Shown piece after piece: positions 1-7,433 of a DNA stretch of 31,285 nt; positions within the stretch are counted from its first letter, which is position 1; each line of letters starts with the position of its first letter. The stretch spans positions 1 through 31,285 of the forward strand of contig CALFDL010000212.1 in the NCBI GenBank assembly GCA_937950415.1. Reading direction: 5' to 3'. The notes below the pieces were generated by a model that ran no database searches, was not told where the DNA came from, and saw only the letters and a program-made list of their open reading frames with translations. The stretch is from an uncultured Collinsella sp. GTDB lineage: Bacteria > Actinomycetota > Coriobacteriia > Coriobacteriales > Coriobacteriaceae. A program made the translations under genes and the position numbers.

Positions 1-293
1 ACCTCGTCCACCGTAAAGATGCGCCCAAACGAATGCGAGCCGCGGCTGTAGTCGGTCACCACCGCGGCGCCCAGCTGGCCCCAGTCGAACTTGGGATAGC
101 TTTCGGCCGCACCAAAGTTGTTGTCGTACAGCAGCACCTGGTAGCGACCGGTCGCGGTCGTCTCGTCGTTTGGTAGATAGGTCACACTGTGCTGGCCTGC
201 GTTGAGCGAAAAATCGCCTTGGGCCTGCAGTAACTTGTCCTCAAAGCCCGAGCCGGCCCATTGCCACTCCTTTCTATTTCTGGGTCCATCTTC
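1..293 (-). pseudogene. C-terminal part of an arylsulfotransferase-like (ASST) protein, start missing, runs off left edge
   Basis: The minus-strand frame is open from a TGA at 294-296 to the window edge. It reads EWQWAGSGFEDKLL, then QHSVTYLP, YQVLLYDNNFG, SRGSHSFGRIFTVDE. The order QHS / LLxDNN / SR / F-V-DE resembles the C-terminal beta-propeller part of arylsulfate sulfotransferases, which move sulfate between phenolic compounds. No ATG or TTG occurs in this frame near the start, and the first GTG lies inside the conserved part, so several hundred expected N-terminal residues are missing. A good ribosome site plus ATG (AAAGGAGTGGCAATG, ending near 259) lies in another frame and stops after six codons, as a frameshifted remnant would. 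The family call is moderate; the absence of a start is clear. The rest of the gene is outside the window. Confidence 0.45.
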
Positions 294-309
294 TCACTGT
301 TGGCGGCCG

Positions 310-350
310 AAAATGATCCGCTTTCCTCCGTCCCCGAGGGATCATTTTTT
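310..350. terminator. Bidirectional hairpin terminator
   Basis: A perfect 10-bp inverted repeat (AAAATGATCC at 310-319 with GGATCATTTT at 339-348) is followed by T residues on both strands. The TAA stop of the dehydrogenase gene overlaps its edge at 349-351, so on the minus strand it ends that gene. Confidence 0.75.
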
Positions 351-1308
351 AGTACTTGAAGAAGCCCTCGCCCGAGCTTTCGCCCAGCTTGCCTTCATCG
401 AGCATTTTCTTGAGGACGGAGGCCATAGCCTTAAAGTTGTAGGGCATCATCATCTTCTTGAGCAGCGGACTCACCAGGCCCGGGACCTTCTGATACTGCA
501 TGACGATGTTATAGGCCGTCTGGATACCCACCGTGTCGAACACGCGGAACGGACCCTTGGGAGCGCCGGTGCCGCGCGTCCACGCGAGGTCGATGCTCTT
601 GGGGTCGCTGACGCCCGAGACATACAGGTCAAGGCCCGAGAGCAGCCATGGCACCAACATGGAGTTGAGCAGGTAGCCGTTCTTTTCCTTGTTGACGGGC
701 AACGCCAGCATACGGATGTCGTTGGCAAAGTCGACGAGTTCATCGAAGTAGCGCTTGTCGGTCTGGTCCTGAGCCATGACCTCGGTCATGTTGTTCTTCC
801 AGATGGAATTGGCAAAGTGCAGCAACAGGTACTTCTCGGGGCGGCCGGTGTACTTGGCAAAGGTACTCGGCAGCAGCGTGGAGGAGTTGGTCACGATGAC
901 GGTCTTTTGCGGGAGAACCGGGGCGAGCTTCTTGTAGAAGTCAATCTTTGCCTGGGTATCCTCAGCCATAGACTCGATGACCAAATCGGCGTCGGCCACT
1001 GCCTTGGCAAGATCGAGCTCCAGCTTGAGTGTGGAGTAGGCACGCTCAACGGCGGCGAGTGCCGCTTCCTTGTCGAAGGGCTGGCCGCCATCGGCGATAC
1101 CGGAGCACCACTCGCCCGTGCCGTCCGCCATACCCTCGATTGCCGCGATGTACTCCTCGCGCACATGATCGATCTTGGGCTGGGTGCGGCCGATGCTGCC
1201 CTCGCTGCGCAGCCAAATCGTTACATCAAAGCCGCAGTAGGCAGCCTGAAAGGCAATCTGGCTTCCCAGCACGCCACCGCCGGCGACGCAAACGGTCTTG
1301 TAGCTCAT
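349..1308 (-). CDS. 3-hydroxyacyl-CoA dehydrogenase (3-hydroxybutyryl-CoA dehydrogenase type)
   Basis: This 319-residue protein is predicted to oxidise or reduce a 3-hydroxyacyl-CoA with NAD(H) in the cytoplasm. The N-terminus carries the Rossmann dinucleotide motif GGGVLGSQIA (about residues 10-19). The family pattern continues with VIESMAED near 110, NSSTLLPS in the place of the usual N-[TS]-S-S segment, and HFANSIW in the place of the catalytic HFFNP. The C-terminal 3HCDH domain has KNGYLLNSMLVPWLLS, the equivalent of the usual GFIVNRLLVP. Length is slightly above the 280-310 typical of Hbd. The start is supported by GAGAGGA eight bases upstream of the ATG. The gene follows the activase gene with a 414-bp gap and its own terminator, so it may be a separate transcript. 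Role in butyrate-type or fatty-acid metabolism is inferred; departures from the classic HFFNP segment leave the substrate open. Confidence 0.85.
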   Translation of the reverse strand: MSYKTVCVAGGGVLGSQIAFQAAYCGFDVTIWLRSEGSIGRTQPKIDHVREEYIAAIEGMADGTGEWCSGIADGGQPFDKEAALAAVERAYSTLKLELDLAKAVADADLVIESMAEDTQAKIDFYKKLAPVLPQKTVIVTNSSTLLPSTFAKYTGRPEKYLLLHFANSIWKNNMTEVMAQDQTDKRYFDELVDFANDIRMLALPVNKEKNGYLLNSMLVPWLLSGLDLYVSGVSDPKSIDLAWTRGTGAPKGPFRVFDTVGIQTAYNIVMQYQKVPGLVSPLLKKMMMPYNFKAMASVLKKMLDEGKLGESSGEGFFKY

Positions 1309-1481
1309 GGGACGGTCCTCTCTTACGTAATTCCATAGATGTGTATTTATTCAACCGTAAGGAGGCCGCGAGCCGGGGGTGGGTTCTATAAACGGACGGT
1401 ATTTCGCGGCGAACGGCTACATTTGTTCATTAACTCTCGATTTTGAGGCCATTTTTTGGCGCTGCTGAACCGCTGTTTTCG

Positions 1482-1600
1482 GAAGTGCGGGGAAAAATCG
1501 GGTTTCGCCGACCAGATCGGCTTTTTTGACAACAAAACCGCAGGTCGCGGGAGTCTAAAAAGGCGGTGTGCTCGGGAGGTTCGCGTTTTCACCGCACTTC
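1482..1600. repeat. 119-bp block bounded by 15-bp inverted repeats (MITE/REP-like candidate)
   Basis: GAAGTGCGGGGAAAA (1482-1496) is matched in inverted orientation at 1586-1600 with one mismatch. Between them lies a small hairpin, GCCGA-CCAGA-TCGGC, followed by six T residues (1507-1527), which could act as a weak plus-strand terminator. No clear target-site duplication is visible. It could be a dispersed intergenic repeat or a structured RNA. Confidence 0.4.
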
Positions 1601-1657
1601 TGAAATACGAGCCCACGGAAGGCTGCAGCGAGATCATTTGCGCAACATATGTCCAGC

Positions 1658-1694
1658 AAAAACGGGTGGTAGCCGGTACGACTACCACCCGTTT
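1658..1694 (-). terminator. Strong intrinsic terminator of the activase operon
   Basis: A perfect 13-bp stem (AAACGGGTGGTAG at 1660-1672 with its complement at 1682-1694) and nine-base loop are followed on the minus strand by a run of T residues. It lies 29 bases downstream of the activase stop codon. Confidence 0.9.
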
Positions 1695-1722
1695 GTCTTA
1701 TATCCGGCTCGAAATAGGCCAA

Positions 1723-4700
1723 CTACTTCTTAATACCGCGTCCCAGACGCTTGGCGACCGATGCAACGGCTTCCTCGCTGGCCGGCCCACAGCTCACGCA
1801 GCCGTCATGGGCACGCATCTGGCCGGTGACCTCGTCCATCGCGAGCGGCGCCACCTTCTCGAGCTTAAAGCCCTTGCCGGCGCGCATGTTCTCCTTGGCC
1901 ACGCTAATCATGAGCTTAATACGGTTGAGCTGGTTGACCTCGGACGCACCGGGGTCGTAGTCCACCGCGACGATGTTGCTCTCGGGGTGCTGACGGCGCA
2001 GCTCCTTGATCACGGCCTTGCCCACCACGTGGTTGGGCAGGCATGCAAAGGGCTGCGTGCAGATGATGTTGGGCGCACCGTGATCGATCAGGTCGAGCAT
2101 CTCGGCCGTGAGCAACCAACCCTCGCCCATGTTGTTGCACACCGAAAGCACCGTGCGGGCCTTGTCGGCCATGGTGCCGATGCGCTCGGGCGCCTCAAAG
2201 CGGCGGGACTTTTCGAGCATCTCCTCCACCGGCGTACGCATCCAGTCCACAAGTTTGATGAGCGCCTGCATACCAGCGCGCGTGGTAGCAGAGCTTCCCA
2301 GCTCGTCCTTCTGCAGCTCGGCGTTGCTCATAGAGTACAGGAAGAAGTCGAGCAGGCCCGGTACCACGGCCTCGCAGCCCTCGCGCTCGATAACGTCGAC
2401 CACGTGGTTGTTGGCCGTGGGGTGGAACTTGACCAAGATCTCGCCGACCACGCCCACGCGCGGCTTGGTGCCCTCGCCCACGAGCGGCATGGTATCGAAC
2501 GCGCGGATGGCCTCGCGGCACAGCTTGGTGTAGTTGTGGCGGTTGAACTTGGGCGCCAGCTTGCGGGCGCGCGCCATGTACTCCTCGTAGAGTGCGTTGG
2601 CAGCGCCGGGCGTGGCCTCGTACGGGCGGCAGCGATAGAGCATCTGCATCATCACGTCGCCAAAGAGTACCGCGTAAACTGCCTGCTTAAGCAGCGCTGG
2701 CGTAATCTTAAAGCCGGGGTTATCCTCGCCGAGCGCCACGGCCGAAAGCGAGATCACCGGAATCTCGGGGTGGCCGCTCTCGCGCAGGGCCTTGCGGATG
2801 AGTGCGATGTAGTTTGTGGCGCGGCAGCCACCGCCGGTCTGGCTGATGACCACAGCCGTCTTGGACAGGTCGTACCGACCGCTCTCGATGGCCTCCATAA
2901 TCTGGCCGGTCACCAGGATCGACGGATAGCAAATGTCATTGTTCACATAGCGCAGGCCAGCCTCGACGGCGTCGTGATCGGTCGAGGGCAGCAGCTCCAA
3001 GTTGTAGCCAGCACCACGGAACACCTCTTTGACCAGGTCAAAGTGGATCGGCGCCATCTGCGGGCACAGGATGGTGTAGCCCTCGTCGCGCATCTGCTCG
3101 GTAAAGGGCACCTTGGGCCACGCGGTCGATGCGCTCTCACGCTGCGCTTCGAACGCGTACTTGCGGCTCGCGAACGCGGGGGCATCCGTGGAGGGCGCCA
3201 CCGGCGCGGCGTCACCCTGCTCGTAGGTCTCGCCCGCGGCCGTGGCCTCGGCCAAGTGCTCGGCCTCCTGGTCCTTAAGCGCGGCCATGAGCGAGCGGAT
3301 GCGGATGCGCGCGGCGCCCAGGTTGGACACCTCATCGATCTTGAGCACGGTGTAGATCTTGCCGCTGGCTTCCAGAATCTCCTGCACCTGGTCGGTGGTC
3401 AGAGCGTCCAGGCCGCAGCCGAAAGAGTTGAGCTGAATCAGGTCCAGGTCGTTGCGCATCGTCACAAAACGGGCGACGGCGTACAGGCGGCTGTGGTACA
3501 TCCACTGATCGACGACGCGGATGGGACGCTCGGGCTTCACCAGGTGCGCGAGCGAATCCTCGGTAAAGACCGCAAAGCCAAAGCTCGAGATAAGCTCGGG
3601 CAGGGCGTGGTTGATCTCGGGGTCGTTATGGTAGGGACGACCGGCGAGCACGATGCCATGACCACCGTGGTCCTCGACCCACTTAAGGGCCTCCTCGCCC
3701 ATGGTCTGGATGTCCTCGTGGAAACGCGCATCGGCCTCAAAGGCAGCGTTGACGGCGGCATCGACCTCGGAGCGCGTGATCTTGGGACCGCGTACGCGAC
3801 CGCGACCGGCCTCAGCATCGGCCACACGGTCGACGGCGAGCACCTGGTACAGACGGCGCTTGAGCTCGGTCTTGTCGTGATAGGGCACAAACGGGTACAG
3901 GAACTCGATGTTCTGCTCGCGGATCTCGTCGATGTTGAGTGCCAACGCCGTGGGGTAGCTCATGACGATGGGGCAGTTATAGCAGTTGCCGGCCGTCGGA
4001 TCCTCCTTGCGCTCCCAGCGCACGCACGGCATCCAAATGAAGTCGACATCGCGGTCGATAAGGTTCATCACATGGCCGTGGCTCATCTTTGCCGGGTAGC
4101 ACACGCTCTCGGACGGCATGGACTCGATGCCCGCCTGGTAGGTCTTCTTGCTCGACTGGTCGGACAGCTGCACGCTAAAGCCCAAGCGCGTAAAGAACGC
4201 ATGCCAGAAGGGGTAGTTCTCGTACATGTTGAGCGCGCGCGGGATACCCACGGTGCCGCGCGGGGCCTCGTCGGGGCTCAGCACCTCGCGGTTAAACAGC
4301 AACTCGTTTTTCTTTTTGAAGAGGTTGGGGGCCTCGGTCTTCTGCTTTTTGTGGCCGGCGCCCTTCTCGCAGCGGTTGCCGGTAATGAAGCGCCTACCGC
4401 CGCCAAAGTCGTTGACGGTAAGCTGGCAGTTGTTGGAGCAGCGACCGCAGCGGACATGCTTTTGCGTCACGGTGAGGTGTGCGATGTCCTCGGCAGAAAG
4501 AATGGTCGAAGTGCCGTCGGCGCCAGCGCGATCGCGGGCGAGCAAGGCAGCGCCATAGGCGCCCATGCAGCCGGCGATGTCGGGACGCACGGCGTGCACG
4601 CCGGTGAGCTGCTCAAACGCGCGCAACGTGGCATCGGACATAAAGGTGCCGCCCTGAACGATCACCTGGCTGCCGATCTCCTTGGGGTCACGCAGCTTAA

Positions 4701-6504
4701 TGACTTTAAACAGGGCATTCTTGATGACGGAATAGGACAGGCCGGCCGCGATGTCGCCCACCGTGGCGCCTTCCTTTTGCGCCTGCTTGACGCGCGAGTT
4801 CATAAAGACCGTGCAGCGACTTCCCAGGTCGACCGGAGCCTTGGCACGGATGGCAGCGTTGGCGAACGCGCGCACGTCCATGTTCATAGAGACGGCGAAA
4901 CTCTCGATAAAGCTACCGCAGCCCGACGAGCAGGCCTCGTTGAGCATGATGTGCTCGATGACGCCGTCCTTGACGCGCAGACACTTCATGTCCTGGCCGC
5001 CGATGTCCAGGATAAACTCGACGCCGGGCAGGAATGCCTTGGCGCCGCGCAGGTGCGCAACGGTCTCGATCTCGCCGGAGTCGGCCTTGAGGGCCTCGAT
5101 GAGCAGCGCCTCGCCGTAGCCCGTGGTGGTCACGTGGCCGATGGTGCAGCCCGCGGGAATGTGGTTGTAGAAATCGGCCATGATGACCTTGGCCGTGCCC
5201 AGGATGTCGCCGTTGTTGTTACCGTACCAGGTGTGCAACAGCTGGCCGTCCTCGCCCACGAGTGCGGCCTTCATGGTGGTGGAGCCGGCGTCGATACCGA
5301 TGAACACGCGGCCGGTGTAGCCGTCGAGCTTGCCCTTGGGAACGACTTCCTGGTCGTGGCGGGTCTTGAACTCAGCAAAGTCCTCGTCGGTGGCAAAGAG
5401 CGGATCCAGACGCTCGACCTCAGCACCCTGCGTGTCGCCTAAGCTGTCGATAGCCTCGATGAGCTGCGGGAACGTGCTGAGCTTGTTGGACTCGTGCGCC
5501 ATGGCGGCGCCGCTCGCCACAAACAGGTGGGCGTTTTGGGGCACGATACGATGCTCCTCGTCCAGGTTGAGCGTGAGGTAGAAGCGGTGGCGCAGCTCGG
5601 AGAGATACTGCAGCGGGCCGCCCAGGAAGGCGACGTTGCCGCGGATGGGACGGCCGCACGCCAGACCCGAGATGGTCTGGGTCACGACGGCCTGGAAGAT
5701 GGAAGCGGCCACGTCCTCGGGGCGGGCGCCTTCGTTGAGCAGCGGCTGCACGTCGGTCTTGGCAAAAACGCCGCAGCGGCTGGCGATGGGATAGATGGTG
5801 GTGGCGTTGGCCGCGAGCTCGTTAAGGCCGCTCGCGTCGGTGTGCAGCAGGGTTGCCATCTGGTCGATGAACGCGCCCGTACCACCGGCGCAGGTGCCGT
5901 TCATGCGCTGCTCGATGCCGTTATCGAAGTAGATGATCTTGGCGTCCTCGCCGCCCAGCTCGATGGCGACGTCGGTGGCCGGGATGAGGGTCTCGACGGC
6001 GCGTTTGCTGGCGATGACCTCCTGGACAAACTCCAAGTCGAGCCACTGGGACAGCAGTAGGCCGCCCGAGCCGGTAATGGCGCAGGTCATCTGGGCCGTC
6101 GGCAGCACGGTCGCAGCGCCCTCGAACAGGTCGCGGGCGCAGGCGCGGACATCGGTGTGGTGGCGCTGGTACTTGGCGTAGACGATCTGGTTGTCGTCGT
6201 TGAGCACGGCGAGCTTAACGGTGGTGGAGCCCACGTCGATGCCCAGGTGCAGGTTGCCACGAGCGTTCTCGGGGTTGAAGATCGCGCCTTCGGGGGCGCG
6301 GGCGGCGGCTACGGGCTCAGTAGCGGTAGCGGGCTCGGCGGCGACGGACGTCTCCCCTGCCACGTTCTTGGCATCGGCAACTGCCTCGGCAACTTTCTCG
6401 ACAGCCGCGGTCGCGGCCTTCTGCGCGGCGTCCATCACGGTGGGCGCGGCCTCGCGTGCGGCAGCGACCATGCGGTCCTTAATGCCCTCGACGAGTTTGC
6501 TCAT
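1723..6504 (-). CDS. Giant acyl-CoA dehydratase activase / HgdB-DUF2229 fusion protein
   Basis: This 1,593-residue cytoplasmic protein belongs to the BadF/BadG/HgdC activase family, ATP-driven iron-sulfur electron donors to 2-hydroxyacyl-CoA dehydratases and benzoyl-CoA reductases. Residues 1-75 are an unusual Ala-rich, probably amphipathic extension. A first ASKHA ATPase domain follows (LGIDVGSTT at about 87-95, LGGEDAK near 183), then a second (FIGIDAGSTT at 401-410, DIGGQDMK near 500). Each domain keeps both cluster cysteines of the HgdC type: C205 in NGTCAGGTG and C244 in SRCGVF; C525 in NEACSSGCG and C564 in SRCTVF. The normal homodimer therefore appears fused into one chain. A Cys-rich segment (RCGRCSNNCQ, 685-694) leads into a DUF2229 region with VGIPRALNMYENYPFW and then an HgdB-like half with SQTGGGCRATNY. 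The start has AGGAGAG upstream, 11 bases after the tetR-type gene, so both are probably one operon. The exact substrate is unknown. Confidence 0.93.
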   Translation of the reverse strand: MSKLVEGIKDRMVAAAREAAPTVMDAAQKAATAAVEKVAEAVADAKNVAGETSVAAEPATATEPVAAARAPEGAIFNPENARGNLHLGIDVGSTTVKLAVLNDDNQIVYAKYQRHHTDVRACARDLFEGAATVLPTAQMTCAITGSGGLLLSQWLDLEFVQEVIASKRAVETLIPATDVAIELGGEDAKIIYFDNGIEQRMNGTCAGGTGAFIDQMATLLHTDASGLNELAANATTIYPIASRCGVFAKTDVQPLLNEGARPEDVAASIFQAVVTQTISGLACGRPIRGNVAFLGGPLQYLSELRHRFYLTLNLDEEHRIVPQNAHLFVASGAAMAHESNKLSTFPQLIEAIDSLGDTQGAEVERLDPLFATDEDFAEFKTRHDQEVVPKGKLDGYTGRVFIGIDAGSTTMKAALVGEDGQLLHTWYGNNNGDILGTAKVIMADFYNHIPAGCTIGHVTTTGYGEALLIEALKADSGEIETVAHLRGAKAFLPGVEFILDIGGQDMKCLRVKDGVIEHIMLNEACSSGCGSFIESFAVSMNMDVRAFANAAIRAKAPVDLGSRCTVFMNSRVKQAQKEGATVGDIAAGLSYSVIKNALFKVIKLRDPKEIGSQVIVQGGTFMSDATLRAFEQLTGVHAVRPDIAGCMGAYGAALLARDRAGADGTSTILSAEDIAHLTVTQKHVRCGRCSNNCQLTVNDFGGGRRFITGNRCEKGAGHKKQKTEAPNLFKKKNELLFNREVLSPDEAPRGTVGIPRALNMYENYPFWHAFFTRLGFSVQLSDQSSKKTYQAGIESMPSESVCYPAKMSHGHVMNLIDRDVDFIWMPCVRWERKEDPTAGNCYNCPIVMSYPTALALNIDEIREQNIEFLYPFVPYHDKTELKRRLYQVLAVDRVADAEAGRGRVRGPKITRSEVDAAVNAAFEADARFHEDIQTMGEEALKWVEDHGGHGIVLAGRPYHNDPEINHALPELISSFGFAVFTEDSLAHLVKPERPIRVVDQWMYHSRLYAVARFVTMRNDLDLIQLNSFGCGLDALTTDQVQEILEASGKIYTVLKIDEVSNLGAARIRIRSLMAALKDQEAEHLAEATAAGETYEQGDAAPVAPSTDAPAFASRKYAFEAQRESASTAWPKVPFTEQMRDEGYTILCPQMAPIHFDLVKEVFRGAGYNLELLPSTDHDAVEAGLRYVNNDICYPSILVTGQIMEAIESGRYDLSKTAVVISQTGGGCRATNYIALIRKALRESGHPEIPVISLSAVALGEDNPGFKITPALLKQAVYAVLFGDVMMQMLYRCRPYEATPGAANALYEEYMARARKLAPKFNRHNYTKLCREAIRAFDTMPLVGEGTKPRVGVVGEILVKFHPTANNHVVDVIEREGCEAVVPGLLDFFLYSMSNAELQKDELGSSATTRAGMQALIKLVDWMRTPVEEMLEKSRRFEAPERIGTMADKARTVLSVCNNMGEGWLLTAEMLDLIDHGAPNIICTQPFACLPNHVVGKAVIKELRRQHPESNIVAVDYDPGASEVNQLNRIKLMISVAKENMRAGKGFKLEKVAPLAMDEVTGQMRAHDGCVSCGPASEEAVASVAKRLGRGIKK

Positions 6505-6515
6505 TGTCTCTCCTC

Positions 6516-7226
6516 TTAGTTGTTGGACTCGACGGTTGCGGCGGTGTCGGCCGCGTCCTCGAGCTGCAAGTTCAATAGCTTCATGCCGTATTCCGGCACG
6601 TTGATATCGATGGGTTGGCCATACAGGTCACCAGGACGAACAAAAGCGAGCACCGTCATAATGCGCGCCATGGCCTCGGGCGATTCGGTGAGCCCACGCT
6701 CAAACCAGCGCTGAATCAGGCCGACCTCGGCACTCACGACGTAGGTGACGTAGTAGTCAAAGAACGTGCCCAGCGCCAGGCCCAAAATGCCCGTCTGCGC
6801 ACGAGGCACCACGGCCTCGCGTGCGGTATCGATGATCTTTTTAATAAAGGCGGGGTCGCCGCCCGGGCCCAGCAGGGCCCCGATAAGGTCGCGATTAGCC
6901 GCAAGATAGCGTAGCAGCTCAACCGAACCGGGCGCCGGCTCGAGCTCATCGATGTTGTGATAGAGATCGGGTAGTTGAGCTGCGGTGATGAGCTCAATGC
7001 GCTCACGGATCTCGTCCAGCAAGCCGTCCTCGATTTGATTGATAAAGTCGGGAATATCGCGGTAGTGCGAATAGAACGTGCGGCGCGTAAGGCCAGCGCG
7101 CTCGGTGAGCGACGCGACATTAATGCGCGAAAGGTCGCCGCTTTCGGCAAGCTCGCTGGCAAGTGCCTGGCGAAGGGCACGCTGCGAGCGAAGGGACCGG
7201 CGATCACATTTCTCGAGCTGGGACAA
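6516..7226 (-). CDS. TetR-family transcriptional regulator
   Basis: This 236-residue protein has the TetR N-terminal helix-turn-helix (INVASLTERAGLTRRTFYSHYRD spans about residues 35-57, with TRRTFYSHY as the recognition helix). A C-terminal all-helical ligand domain follows, with LYGQPIDINVPEYG near the end. It starts with TTG; the choice is fixed by a perfect AAGGAGG five to six bases upstream. It is the first gene of the operon with the giant activase, whose start is 11 bases after this stop. Two palindromes lie just upstream at 7260-7292 and are plausible autorepression sites. The ligand is unknown; an acyl-CoA or related metabolite is a reasonable guess from the neighbour only. Confidence 0.9.
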   Translation of the reverse strand: MSQLEKCDRRSLRSQRALRQALASELAESGDLSRINVASLTERAGLTRRTFYSHYRDIPDFINQIEDGLLDEIRERIELITAAQLPDLYHNIDELEPAPGSVELLRYLAANRDLIGALLGPGGDPAFIKKIIDTAREAVVPRAQTGILGLALGTFFDYYVTYVVSAEVGLIQRWFERGLTESPEAMARIMTVLAFVRPGDLYGQPIDINVPEYGMKLLNLQLEDAADTAATVESNN

Positions 7227-7259
7227 GCGTCCTCCTTGTTACTCAGCCTGTGCGCTATT

Positions 7260-7298
7260 GCACAGTGCGAGTATTATTGCACACCGTGTGCATCAACA
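7260..7298 (-). promoter_or_regulatory. Promoter and two palindromic operator candidates of the TetR-activase operon
   Basis: A perfect 15-bp palindrome TGCACACCGTGTGCA (7278-7292) and a shorter one, GCACAGTGC (7260-7268), lie 34-66 bp upstream of the TTG start. On the minus strand a TAATAC box (7276-7271) lies between them, and a weak -35 such as TGTTGA (7298-7293) is 16 bp upstream. A repressor bound to the palindromes would cover the promoter. Confidence 0.6.
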
Positions 7299-7318
7299 CG
7301 TAAAGGCAATATATGGAA

Positions 7319-7347
7319 TGTGACAAAGGGACTGCCCCTTTGTCACA
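7319..7347. repeat. Dispersed GTGACAAAGGG hairpin repeat, copy 1
   Basis: This is a perfect 12-bp stem, TGTGACAAAGGG (7319-7330) with CCCTTTGTCACA (7336-7347), with a five-base loop. Related hairpins are at 22899-22925 and 23309-23333. It lies in the divergent region between the TetR gene and the first A/B-module gene. Confidence 0.8.
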
Positions 7348-7360
7348 TCGAGCCGCCGTT

Positions 7361-7380
7361 TGGTCCCGTTAATGGGACCA
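7361..7380. promoter_or_regulatory. Palindromic leader element upstream of the first A/B-module gene
   Basis: TGGTCCC-GTTAAT-GGGACCA is a 7-bp perfect inverted repeat. The core CCCGTTAATGGGACC recurs upstream of the second paralogue at 10310-10324. Both copies end exactly 54 bases before the respective ATG. This could be an operator or RNA hairpin. Confidence 0.5.
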
Positions 7381-7433
7381 ACAATCGCCACACCCGTTGC
7401 ATCATGCCGGTAACGACCGATAAGGAGGCCGAC

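Larger units (their letters stand above)
1309..1722. other. Intergenic region with terminator and TIR-like element
   Basis: No gene is supported here. It holds the activase terminator (1658-1694), a 119-bp block bounded by inverted repeats (1482-1600) and the presumed promoter of the dehydrogenase gene at its left end. A 100-codon open frame on the minus strand (1386-1688) spans the terminator and the repeat block and lacks a convincing ribosome site, so I do not call it a gene. Confidence 0.6.

Noticed and set aside
1386..1688. A 100-codon minus-strand frame in the activase-dehydrogenase gap
   Set aside because: It runs through a strong terminator and an inverted-repeat block and has no ribosome site. 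It could be a frame in a dispersed repeat rather than a gene.
1456..5442. A 1,328-codon open frame on the plus strand opposite the activase gene
   Set aside because: It is a codon-bias shadow of the GC-rich activase gene: low-complexity, Ala/Arg/His-rich, no family motifs and no ribosome site.
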